NCBI GenBank assembly: GCA_023255285.1
Contig: JALRIY010000066.1
Span: forward strand, 1-10,422
Origin: Algoriphagus sp.
Lineage (GTDB): Bacteria > Bacteroidota > Bacteroidia > Cytophagales > Cyclobacteriaceae
DNA: 10,422 bases
Direction: 5' to 3'
The position numbers and the translations under genes were made by a program. The notes beneath the pieces were generated by a model, which was not told where the DNA came from, did no database searches, and saw only the letters and a list, made by a program, of their open reading frames with translations. Of the stretch, positions 1 through 6,500 are shown in pieces (the first letter of the stretch is position 1; each line of letters starts with the position of its first letter).

Positions 1-956
1 CAGACCCAGGAACAATACCAGCGCTTTCCAAAGAAATAGGTGAAAATTGGTACACCAAGCACAATCAGTAAAATGCCCCAAATCAACATAAATAGCCCAA
101 TACCACCGCTTGAAACAAAGGTGTCTATCTGGTAATCGTAGAAAAAATCGTAATCCAATGGCCAGATATTCTTGAAATCAAAGTAGGGCTTATTCAATAA
201 AACGAGCACTTCAGGAATAAGGAAGGCAAAGGCGATTTGAAAGAATACCACCGAAGCCGTGCGCAGCTGCTGGTACTTATTATCCCGGTACTTCAACATC
301 ATCCGAATACCCATCACACCTATAGCTAGGGTATACACCAAACCATACAAAAACCATTGACTGGCAGGACCCCCTGACAAAAATTGAGCAAGGGGCTCTA
401 CCATCCAAACCAATGGACTGAGGTAGGCTGGAAACCAGTACAAAATCACATAAAATCCAATCAAGTAGGTACCCGTAAGCATGCCCAGTACACCCCTATT
501 CTTTAGCGAGGAATGGAATACTCCGGTATGCACCAAACTGGTATGCGCTGAGCCATACCCGGCAAACTGGAAAAGAACTCCTCCCAAGACCACAAGGCCT
601 ATTGAAAAGGTCAAACAGGCCCAAGGATGTGATCGAGCAGGTCCATTACCAGCTGCTTTGGCCAAGGCAAACCCATAATCATCCCAAATTACTTGATCCC
701 AAGCCTGTTTCGCTTTCAGTTCCTCATTATATGGATTGAAATTGGAGGAATAAGCATTTAAAAAGGTGTGAGTAGATGGATAACTCACTCCATACATGGG
801 AAGCAGGAGTTCGACCAACTTTTCCCGATGGGACTCCTTAACCTGACTCTCCACCATCTCTTTTGTCAACTGATAACTGCTCAAAAACGGCAGTGTTGTA
901 AAGACCAACATGCCTACTACAAAAAAAATAAGACCGATACCTTGAATTCCTCTCAT
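1..956 (-). CDS. Multi-spanning membrane protein entering a 4Fe-4S (NapH/NosR-like) segment, 3' part missing
   Basis: This open frame runs unbroken from an ATG at 956 to the left edge, giving 318 full codons without a stop, so the 3' end lies outside the window. The translation begins MRGIQGIGLIFFVVG, a first membrane segment at about residues 5-24. A hydrophilic stretch (about 26-110) follows, probably extracytoplasmic. About five more hydrophobic helices come next (near 113-135, 165-185, 205-223, 235-255 and 283-308). The last visible residues are FGKRWYCSWV followed by a codon starting TG, which is Cys or Trp. Arg/Lys-x-Tyr-Cys-x-Trp-Val-Cys is how polyferredoxin-type membrane proteins such as NapH, NosR and CcoG begin their first cluster motif, so I infer Fe-S binding. 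The gene starts inside the stop of the upstream oxidoreductase (TAATG, one shared base), so the two are probably translationally coupled and may be partners: oxidoreductase as electron donor, this protein as membrane conduit. The exact family and electron acceptor are unknown. Confidence 0.8.
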   Translation of the reverse strand, partial: MRGIQGIGLIFFVVGMLVFTTLPFLSSYQLTKEMVESQVKESHREKLVELLLPMYGVSYPSTHTFLNAYSSNFNPYNEELKAKQAWDQVIWDDYGFALAKAAGNGPARSHPWACLTFSIGLVVLGGVLFQFAGYGSAHTSLVHTGVFHSSLKNRGVLGMLTGTYLIGFYVILYWFPAYLSPLVWMVEPLAQFLSGGPASQWFLYGLVYTLAIGVMGIRMMLKYRDNKYQQLRTASVVFFQIAFAFLIPEVLVLLNKPYFDFKNIWPLDYDFFYDYQIDTFVSSGGIGLFMLIWGILLIVLGVPIFTYFFGKRWYCSWV

Positions 957-2302
957 TAACTTGTCCCGAATAATTTTTGGAAAAAAGATTTTTTAGAAGG
1001 AACGATTGCTCCTCCAATTTGCTGTTGATAGGCGGCTTGAATCTCCAGGTGGTAAGGTGCATAAAATTCAGGGTCGAACACCCCTTTGGCTAGCTCTTGC
1101 ATGACTTTTTCTCCAGACCACTTATCGCGAATCACGCGGTCAAAGAATTCATGACGCAAACGAAAGCCCAGATTCAGTACGCCTAGGACTTTGCCTTCTT
1201 GGTCTAGACTCATACGGAAAGAGACTTTGTCCTCTCGATGTTCCCAATAGAAATCTTGTACTCCATTCACTGGCTCTGGTGACACCCATCCATACGTTTG
1301 GTATTCGATAGCGAAGAACTTCGCGGAATTAAACCATACTCCGGGTTGATAAGTAACCGGCTTATTGCAAAAATTATAAGCCAAGGTCTCCCCATGCATT
1401 CTACCGGTGTACCAAACCTGCTCAATTGTCCGCCGACCTGGGCCAGGAGGATGATCAAATTCAGCACAATCTCCGATGGCATACACATCGGGCACCGAGG
1501 ATTCAAATTTGGCATTGACCTTCACCCCTTTGCCAATCGCCAAGGATGTATTTCTTAGAAAATCCACATTCGGTAGCACGCCTGTCGCTATGCCCACAAA
1601 TCCGCAGGGAATTTCTTCACCTGCAGTGGTCACTACCGCCCGAGCATTTCCATGCGCATCGGATAAAATTTCTTTCAACTCCGTTCCAAGACGCAGGTCA
1701 ATTGCATGTTCGCAAATATGTTTCTGCACCATGTTAGCTTCCACCTCAGGGAGAACCTGCTCCCAAAATCGATTTTCTCGAACCAAAAAAGTAACAGGAA
1801 TCTTCTTGTAGGTCAGCATTTCAGCCATCTCAATACCAATCAAGCCACCCCCCACAATCACGGCACGCTCCATAGGACTACTGGTTATGGCTTCCATCGT
1901 CTCCAAGTCCTGCTTGGTATATAGCCCTTGAACACCTTTCAAATCTTGCCCTGGCCACCCGAAGAAGGCAGGCTTGGAGCCTGTAGCAACTACGAGTACA
2001 TCGTAATTTAATGTTTCCCCGGAGTCAAAAATCAGAGATTTTGAGTCAAACGAAATCTTCTTCACCCACCCTTGTAGGAGATCGATTCGATTTTTCTTCC
2101 AAAAATGCGGTTCATAGGGTTGGGTATGTTCCCACTTCATCTGTCCCATATACACATACATCAATGCCGTACGTGAAAAAAAATAGGGGGATTCTCCTGA
2201 AATTACGGTGATACGCGCCTTAGCATTTCCCTTTCGCAGGTGCCTTGCAAAGGTAATTCCTGAAATACCATTGCCAATTATTACAAAGTGACGCGAATCC
2301 AT
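956..2302 (-). CDS. FAD-dependent NAD(P)H oxidoreductase (Pyr_redox_2 family)
   Basis: This 448-residue protein shows the usual two-dinucleotide-fold layout. An FAD-binding GNGISG lies at 10-15, the ATG motif at 106-108, a second nucleotide loop GGGLIG at 151-156 (NAD(P)H), and the FAD-closing YAIGDCAE at 274-281. There is no N-terminal CxxxxC pair, so it is not a mercuric/lipoamide-type disulfide reductase. The layout is closer to NirB N-terminal, rubredoxin-reductase and NADH-oxidase relatives. Cysteines are few (197, 233, 279, 312). A C-terminal module of about 130 residues (from about 315, rich in Trp, Phe and Tyr) replaces the usual dimerisation domain and probably decides the partner. 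There is no signal peptide, so it should be cytoplasmic. It lies 38 bases after the DUF547 gene and its stop overlaps the start of the Fe-S membrane protein by one base. I infer that it passes electrons from NAD(P)H to that protein; the final substrate is unknown. Confidence 0.88.
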   Translation of the reverse strand: MDSRHFVIIGNGISGITFARHLRKGNAKARITVISGESPYFFSRTALMYVYMGQMKWEHTQPYEPHFWKKNRIDLLQGWVKKISFDSKSLIFDSGETLNYDVLVVATGSKPAFFGWPGQDLKGVQGLYTKQDLETMEAITSSPMERAVIVGGGLIGIEMAEMLTYKKIPVTFLVRENRFWEQVLPEVEANMVQKHICEHAIDLRLGTELKEILSDAHGNARAVVTTAGEEIPCGFVGIATGVLPNVDFLRNTSLAIGKGVKVNAKFESSVPDVYAIGDCAEFDHPPGPGRRTIEQVWYTGRMHGETLAYNFCNKPVTYQPGVWFNSAKFFAIEYQTYGWVSPEPVNGVQDFYWEHREDKVSFRMSLDQEGKVLGVLNLGFRLRHEFFDRVIRDKWSGEKVMQELAKGVFDPEFYAPYHLEIQAAYQQQIGGAIVPSKKSFFQKLFGTS

Positions 2303-2340
2303 GCTGATTAGTTAATCCCAAACTTACCCAAAAATTGAGC

Positions 2341-3105
2341 TTACTCGTTTAAATTCCAATTGTAATCTAAAAAAGAGAGGCGTGCATTGGGCGAAATCTT
2401 CACGTTCGAATAGCGATTCAAAAATTCAATGAGTGTGCTATTTTTGGTAAAATCATTTTTAAACCAAGAAAAAATAGAGGAAAGTTGGGCGGATTGACTT
2501 GAAATTTTATTTCTGCTCGAGTCGTTGATAAAGCTTGTGGCTACCCGTGTCAACTGATAATCAAGATTTGCCGCCACAAATGCCTCATTCAATAAGGGTG
2601 GACAGGATACCGAAGCACAGTTGATGGCAAAATGAATCCTAGGCTCCTCAAATTCCTTCCTTAAGATGCTGTGCTCTACCTCATCCAAACTCATCTCTAC
2701 GCCAGCGATTTTGAAAAATTTGTAATGCCAAACGTCCTTGATGAGTGGGATTTTAATTTTTGGCCCCAAGTCACGGATACTTTTGGTTGGGTAAAAATCA
2801 ACAATCAACTTCACCGTAAAGGCATTGTAAACGTTGATCCAATAGGCCAGCTGCTCATTTTTTGACCACTTGCTTCGGTCTGGAGCATTCTCAGAAAGTA
2901 ATTTAAGATAGCGCTCCAACTTTGGCTTTTCTTGAATAAAGCCTTTATAATCCACCTGCCCGTTGGGGTTAACATGTGCTTTCAGCAACTCATTCCAAAG
3001 CTGATGGCTAGGAGGTATACTTCCCGCTTTTCCTACCACCGGACTTTGGCAGGAAAAAACAATTAATACCCAAAGCAAAATGGAAAACCGAGAAACTAAA
3101 ATCAT
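2341..3105 (-). CDS. DUF547-domain lipoprotein
   Basis: This is a 254-residue protein from the ATG at 3105. A TTG twelve bases further upstream (3117) is in frame and would add four residues; I prefer the ATG because it gives a standard n-region. The N-terminus is a lipoprotein signal: basic Arg6, a hydrophobic run 8-17, then VFSC with the lipidated Cys at 19. The mature part is DUF547-like throughout: LWNELL with a following VDY (36-53), LAYWINVYNAF (86-96), IRDLG (110-114), a Ser-Leu-Asp-Glu-x-Glu-His segment (139-145), and HFAINCASVSCPPL (158-171) with Cys163 and Cys168. The biochemical activity of DUF547 proteins is not established. The conserved His and Cys residues hint at an enzyme or metal/thiol site, which is inference only. 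It sits between the exported rhodanese and the oxidoreductase on the same strand, probably in one transcript. Confidence 0.85.
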   Translation of the reverse strand: MILVSRFSILLWVLIVFSCQSPVVGKAGSIPPSHQLWNELLKAHVNPNGQVDYKGFIQEKPKLERYLKLLSENAPDRSKWSKNEQLAYWINVYNAFTVKLIVDFYPTKSIRDLGPKIKIPLIKDVWHYKFFKIAGVEMSLDEVEHSILRKEFEEPRIHFAINCASVSCPPLLNEAFVAANLDYQLTRVATSFINDSSRNKISSQSAQLSSIFSWFKNDFTKNSTLIEFLNRYSNVKISPNARLSFLDYNWNLNE

Positions 3106-3110
3106 AGCAT

Positions 3111-3124
3111 ATTTCAATTGAAAT
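3111..3124. repeat. 14-base perfect palindrome before the DUF547 start
   Basis: ATTTCAATTGAAAT is its own reverse complement. Its near edge lies five bases before the DUF547 ATG (3105) and includes the alternative TTG start. It could be a regulator site or lower initiation by folding. Because it is all A/T-rich, chance is a real alternative. Confidence 0.35.
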
Positions 3125-3156
3125 TTTGAGTAGTGGGAAATTGATAATGAGCGAAA

Positions 3157-3657
3157 TTAGTATACTTTTTCGCCTTTTGTAAGCCAAATACTCCAAGGTT
3201 TGGAATAGGTGTGTACTTGTAAAGTTGGTTTCCCATTGGCAAAAACAGGACGACCTTCATTCACCCAATGTACAATGCCTCCATATAGGTTGTATACACG
3301 CGAAAATCCTTCTTTTTGGAGGATTTTGCCAATTTTTTCAGATCGAGCGCCGACGGTACAATAAATTAAAATGGGCTTAGCTTTATCTAATTTCTCCACT
3401 GCTTTTAAGTTGAACGTATCGTGGCCAACCCAGAGGGCATTTTGCAAATGACTAACTTGATACTCTACTTTTTCGCGTGCATCAAGTACCTGGTAATTGG
3501 ATAAATTTGAAATTTGCTCGGGTTTGACCACTGGGAAACTAGCATCATACAGTCCTTTAAGCAGAACTTGATAGGGCATGGATTGACCCTTAGAAATGGA
3601 TAAAGTCCCTGCAAACAGAATCAAAAAAAAGATAATTCGAACCATGAACATGGGCAT
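3157..3657 (-). CDS. Exported single-domain rhodanese-like sulfurtransferase
   Basis: This is a 166-residue protein with an N-terminal secretion signal. After Arg7 there is a hydrophobic stretch (8-19) and a likely signal peptidase I site around SKGQS (22-26). No lipobox is present, so it should be a soluble periplasmic protein. The rhodanese domain covers about 40-150: LDAREKVEY (58-66), then the active-site loop YCTVGARS with the catalytic Cys at 100, then the usual GFSRVYNLYGGIVHW ending. The loop Cys and downstream Arg105 are intact, so persulfide formation is plausible. The first of three in-frame ATGs (3657, 3651, 3645) is used; the others would shorten the n-region only. It is probably co-transcribed with the DUF547 gene 51 bases downstream. 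A 116-base gap upstream may hold its own promoter, but I see no convincing one. The sulfur donor and acceptor are unknown. Confidence 0.87.
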   Translation of the reverse strand: MPMFMVRIIFFLILFAGTLSISKGQSMPYQVLLKGLYDASFPVVKPEQISNLSNYQVLDAREKVEYQVSHLQNALWVGHDTFNLKAVEKLDKAKPILIYCTVGARSEKIGKILQKEGFSRVYNLYGGIVHWVNEGRPVFANGKPTLQVHTYSKPWSIWLTKGEKVY

Positions 3658-3731
3658 GTTTTTTAGTTAAACTCAAGTAATACTAGGGAAGTTTTTTTTC
3701 CATTAAAAATTCTAACAGCTACCAAAATCCA

Positions 3732-3764
3732 ATTCGGTCAATCAGCAAATACTAACCACCGAAT
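3732..3764 (-). repeat. 7-bp inverted repeat after the HsdR-N gene
   Basis: ATTCGGT at 3732-3738 is the exact reverse complement of ACCGAAT at 3758-3764, with 19 bases between. On the minus strand it begins 9 bases after the HsdR-N stop and lies about 75 bases before the rhodanese start. No T-tract follows directly, so it may be a weak terminator or RNA element, or an operator for the rhodanese-led group. Confidence 0.35.
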
Positions 3765-3773
3765 CAGTCCTGA

Positions 3774-4247
3774 TCAAGGAACTGGGGGCAAGGAATCTTG
3801 TTGGTGGTACTTTTTATCTTCGGTTTCAAATCTCAAGATAACATGCCTCTTGCCATTCGTCAGCGCAATGAATGGACAATTTAATGTTTGATTGTAGGAA
3901 AAAGCCTGAGTGAGAACCTTCTGATTAATGGGCACATCGGGAGCCTTACATTCAATCAAGAAATAGGGGGTTCCTTGGCGATCATAGATGAGTAAATCAG
4001 TTCTCTTCTGTAACCCATTGTAAGTCAATCCCCGCTCAGTGGTGAGCAAACCTTTTGGAAATCCATGGTAACCAACAAGAAAATGAATCCAATGTTGCCT
4101 AACCCATTCTTCAGGGGTGAGCAAAATATTTTTTTTCCGCAATGGATCAAAAACAAACAACTTTTCCCCTCGCTTCACTAGCTGAGGATCAATGGCTGGC
4201 ATAGAAAGCTGGGGTAACGGCAACACAACAATCGAATTATCCTGCAC
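3774..4247 (-). CDS. Stand-alone type I restriction enzyme HsdR N-terminal domain protein (PD-(D/E)XK-like)
   Basis: This 157-residue protein corresponds to the HSDR_N_2 type of domain without any helicase part. The start is a GTG at 4247; an in-frame TAA lies only two codons upstream. The next ATG, at 4202, would cut off the conserved-looking VLPLPQL start. Recognisable features are FDPLRKK (34-40), LTPEEWVRQH (43-52), and the nuclease-like core RTDLLIYD (82-89) followed by FLIECKAP (96-103). Asp84, Glu99 and Lys101 therefore form a D...ExK set, and QAFSY at 114-118 fits the QxxxY motif of RecB- and HsdR-type nuclease folds. No HsdM, HsdS or HsdR motor gene lies in the window, so it is not part of a visible restriction system. 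Such short proteins are common and conserved in Bacteroidota, and their role is not established. It lies 26 bases after the helix-hairpin-helix gene on the same strand, so the two are probably co-transcribed. Confidence 0.85.
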   Translation of the reverse strand: MQDNSIVVLPLPQLSMPAIDPQLVKRGEKLFVFDPLRKKNILLTPEEWVRQHWIHFLVGYHGFPKGLLTTERGLTYNGLQKRTDLLIYDRQGTPYFLIECKAPDVPINQKVLTQAFSYNQTLNCPFIALTNGKRHVILRFETEDKKYHQQDSLPPVP

Positions 4248-4273
4248 AAATTAGGCCTTTTTTAGGAAATGAA

Positions 4274-4984
4274 TTAGGGAATTGAATCCTTTTTTTCAAT
4301 CCTAGTGAAGTTTAAATAAGGCCGAATTTTCAAAACCCAATCTTCCTTAAATAAACGAATATTCAACAGGTCTTCTGCATGTGAGTACCATCCATGCTGT
4401 TTTCGATAGGCAACCAACACCTTGGCCTCTTGGTAACTGATGTAGGGATGCTTTGCTAATTCCTCCACTGAAAGTAGATTGATAGCAAGTTTTCGGGGGG
4501 CAACTGTATCAAAATCAAAGTATTCCCAAATTAAAGGTAAGGTCTCCGGCTTGAGTCCATATACTTCTTTCAGTTGCTCTACTCGAATCAAGCCACCCAA
4601 ATTCTCTCGGTACTTAATGATTCTGCCTGCAGTCAATGCGCCTACACCTGGTACAATTTGCAAGACCACAGAGTCAGATTTGGAAAAAGGCAAACGGTGG
4701 ATTCGCTCTGAAACCTTGATGGATGACGTACGCCAAAGCGTATCTGCTTTTTGGAAAGTAGGCAAAGGCGATGTTCGTAAGTCCTCTCCCGCACTTTCCA
4801 AACTAGCTACTTGATTCAAATAATGTTGGTAAAGCTTTTCGGCATTTTTGTTTTTGGCCCAGGCAAGAACTTGAGATGCCCCTACCAACAAACACAAAAA
4901 TGGAATTACCAATAAAAATCCCCTAGCTTCTTTTGAAGAAAAACCAAAGTGCCTCTTCAACCAAAAAAGTAATTGCTGCCACAT
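4274..4984 (-). CDS. Membrane-anchored helix-hairpin-helix (ComEA-like) DNA-binding protein
   Basis: This 236-residue protein starts MWQQLLFWLKRHFGFSSKEA and continues with one transmembrane helix (about 22-41). A charged linker follows (42-100). Then come two helix-hairpin-helix units: one around VPGVGALTAGRIIKYR (111-126), followed by a Gly-Gly and a VEQLKEVYGL segment, and a second, more degenerate one around HPYISYQEAKVLVAYRKQHG (179-198), followed by AEDLLNI (203-209). Paired helix-hairpin-helix units of this spacing are typical of ComEA-type proteins, which bind double-stranded DNA without sequence preference during natural transformation. Here the anchor precedes the domain, placing it either in the periplasm or on the inner face. 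It is the first gene of the minus-strand series and faces hemA across a 180-base gap. A competence role is inference; a structural or repair role is possible. Confidence 0.82.
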   Translation of the reverse strand: MWQQLLFWLKRHFGFSSKEARGFLLVIPFLCLLVGASQVLAWAKNKNAEKLYQHYLNQVASLESAGEDLRTSPLPTFQKADTLWRTSSIKVSERIHRLPFSKSDSVVLQIVPGVGALTAGRIIKYRENLGGLIRVEQLKEVYGLKPETLPLIWEYFDFDTVAPRKLAINLLSVEELAKHPYISYQEAKVLVAYRKQHGWYSHAEDLLNIRLFKEDWVLKIRPYLNFTRIEKKDSIP

Positions 4985-5026
4985 TTTCTGTCAGTTAAAA
5001 AAATAAGTATTAAGTAATATACTCAT

Positions 5027-5054
5027 TTTAAGCTCAAGAACAAAGTAGCTTAAA
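5027..5054. repeat. 8-bp perfect inverted repeat in the divergent promoter region
   Basis: TTTAAGCT at 5027-5034 is matched by its exact reverse complement AGCTTAAA at 5047-5054, separated by 12 bases. It lies near the middle of the divergent spacer, where an operator for both genes would be expected. No T-tract follows either arm, so it does not look like a terminator. In A/T-rich DNA an 8-base match can also arise by chance. Confidence 0.4.
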
Positions 5055-5137
5055 GGAAGCGTAAATTCATTTATTTAGATTGATTTTAAATTAAACAAGT
5101 CTTTAGAGAAAGAAACTTTTCAGGTGGCTGCATCTGT

Positions 5138-5145
5138 TAAATTTG
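5138..5145 (+). promoter_or_regulatory. Candidate -7 element for hemA (TAAATTTG)
   Basis: TAAATTTG matches the Bacteroidota housekeeping -7 consensus TAnnTTTG exactly and lies 19 bases before the hemA ATG, so the 5' leader would be only about 13 bases. The matching -33 TTTG is poor: only CTTTTC at 5115-5121 lies near the right distance. No Shine-Dalgarno sequence is present before the start, which is normal in this phylum. Confidence 0.45.
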
Positions 5146-5164
5146 CTAGGATTAATTTGTTGCA

Positions 5165-6433
5165 ATGCATACCAAATTTAGAGTTGTAAGTTTGTCTCAC
5201 CGTAGTGCCCCTGTACATATCCGGGAATTGATTTCCTTGGATGAGGAGGCAATACAGCGGCTTTTGTTAAAGCTGAAAGATTTTTTTGGTGTGACGGATG
5301 CGCTCGTCTTGTCTACCTGCAATCGGACAGAGGTATACTACAGCCATGAACTCGATCTAAGTGTTGAACTTATCAAATTAATTGGGATTGAAAGAGGGTT
5401 ACCTGATCCAGTTGCCTACTTAAATTATTTTCAAATCCTTAACGAGGAAAAGAAAGCAGTTACTCACCTATTTCGCGTTTCTCTGGGACTAGAGGCCCAA
5501 GTAGTTGGAGATATTCAAATTTCCAATCAAGTGAAACGAGCTTATCAAACGGCCTCAGACCTGACTATGGCAGGTCCTTTTTTACATCGTTTGATGCATA
5601 CCATTTTCTTCAGCAACAAACGTGTGGTACAAGAGACTGCCTTCCGCGATGGAGCAGCTTCCCTATCCTACGCCACTATCGAATTGATAGAAAGTCTAAC
5701 TCAAAATATTTTTCAACCCAGAATTCTCTTGATTGGTGTCGGAGAAATAGGAGAAGATGTGGCTAGAAACATGGTCCACTTACCCAATGCTCAAGTTAAA
5801 ATCACCAACCGTACCCAAGCAAAAGCTGAAGGAATTGCCCTTCCACTAGGCTTTGAAGTCATTCCTTTTGAAGCTTGCACTTCAGCTATGGAAGAAGCCG
5901 ATGTCGTGGTTAGCTCCATCCGACTTCCAGAGCCCTTCATTACAAAAAAAATAGTAACGGACTTTAGTATCCCTAGCTACAAACTCTTTATAGACCTTTC
6001 AGTGCCTAGAAGCATCGAAACTTCAGTAGAAGAACTCCCTGGTGTCGTCCTCTACAACGTAGATACCATCCGGAGTAAAGCGGGAGCTGCCCTTCAAAAT
6101 AGATTGGATGCCATTCCAGATGTAGAACGTATACTCGAAGAAAGTATTGAGGAGTTTGGTACTTGGCAAAAAGAAATGGTCGTCTCCCCCACCATCCAAA
6201 AGTTAAAGCAATCGCTTGAACAAATACGGCAAGAGGAATTGAGTAGGTACCTCAAGAATGTGGGAGAAAAAGAATATGGGCTGATTGACAAAATCACCAA
6301 AAGTATGATGCAAAAAATACTTAAAGCACCAGTAGTTCAATTACGAGCCGCTTGCCAGCGAGATAAAGCAGACGAAATGATTGAACTAATTACCGATCTT
6401 TTTAACTTGGAAAAATCGAGCCAAGAAAAATAA
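5165..6433 (+). CDS. hemA: Glutamyl-tRNA reductase
   Basis: The enzyme reduces glutamyl-tRNA to glutamate-1-semialdehyde with NADPH, the first committed step of tetrapyrrole (heme) synthesis by the C5 route. The 422-residue length is normal for the family. The N-terminal catalytic domain shows VVSLSHRSAPVHIREL (7-22), the active-site segment STCNRTEVYY (50-59) with the nucleophile Cys52, His101 in HLFRVSLGLE, and VVGDIQISNQVKRAY (113-127). The last has the Asp-containing variant of the usual GE-x-QI motif. The NADPH domain has GVGEIG at 191-196, and a C-terminal helical dimerisation region follows (about 315-415). The ATG at 5165 is preceded by a candidate promoter element and no ribosome binding site. 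The next gene, 67 bases downstream on the same strand, is not a heme gene, so hemA here is separated from hemC/hemD at least on this side. Confidence 0.97.
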   Translation: MHTKFRVVSLSHRSAPVHIRELISLDEEAIQRLLLKLKDFFGVTDALVLSTCNRTEVYYSHELDLSVELIKLIGIERGLPDPVAYLNYFQILNEEKKAVTHLFRVSLGLEAQVVGDIQISNQVKRAYQTASDLTMAGPFLHRLMHTIFFSNKRVVQETAFRDGAASLSYATIELIESLTQNIFQPRILLIGVGEIGEDVARNMVHLPNAQVKITNRTQAKAEGIALPLGFEVIPFEACTSAMEEADVVVSSIRLPEPFITKKIVTDFSIPSYKLFIDLSVPRSIETSVEELPGVVLYNVDTIRSKAGAALQNRLDAIPDVERILEESIEEFGTWQKEMVVSPTIQKLKQSLEQIRQEELSRYLKNVGEKEYGLIDKITKSMMQKILKAPVVQLRAACQRDKADEMIELITDLFNLEKSSQEK

Positions 6434-6448
6434 ATAAGTGCGCGTTAT

Positions 6449-6466
6449 GAGGTTCCTCAAAACCTC
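6449..6466 (+). other. Small hairpin between hemA and the WG-repeat gene
   Basis: GAGGTT at 6449-6454 and its exact complement AACCTC at 6461-6466 enclose a six-base loop. The sequence after it is C/T-mixed and not a clean T-run, so it is a weak or leaky terminator at best. It could also act as an mRNA processing or stability element in the hemA-WG transcript. Confidence 0.35.
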
Positions 6467-6500
6467 TGAACCTTCTTGAACTTCTTCTTTTTACTACGCC

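Larger units (their letters stand above)
4985..5164. promoter_or_regulatory. Divergent intergenic promoter region between the helix-hairpin-helix gene and hemA
   Basis: This is a 180-base A/T-rich spacer with no plausible gene in either strand. Both flanking genes are transcribed outward, so it must carry at least two promoters. It contains one good match to a Bacteroidota promoter element in front of hemA and one inverted repeat, each listed separately. I found no convincing promoter element for the minus strand. Confidence 0.6.

Noticed and set aside
1476..1811. Plus-strand open frame of 111 codons inside the oxidoreductase gene
   Set aside because: It lies entirely antisense to a gene with clear FAD/NAD motifs, and its translation has no recognisable domain or signal.
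956..2302. Mercuric reductase or other disulfide reductase
   Set aside because: There is no CxxxxC redox pair near the N-terminus and no C-terminal Cys pair.
3774..4247. A type I restriction-modification system
   Set aside because: Only the N-terminal HsdR-like domain is present; no methylase, specificity or helicase gene lies nearby.
4479..4814. Plus-strand open frame of 111 codons inside the helix-hairpin-helix gene
   Set aside because: It is antisense to a supported gene, with no family-like motifs in its translation.
6434..6500. Strong terminator between hemA and the WG-repeat gene
   Set aside because: The six-pair hairpin at 6449-6466 is not followed by a proper T-run.
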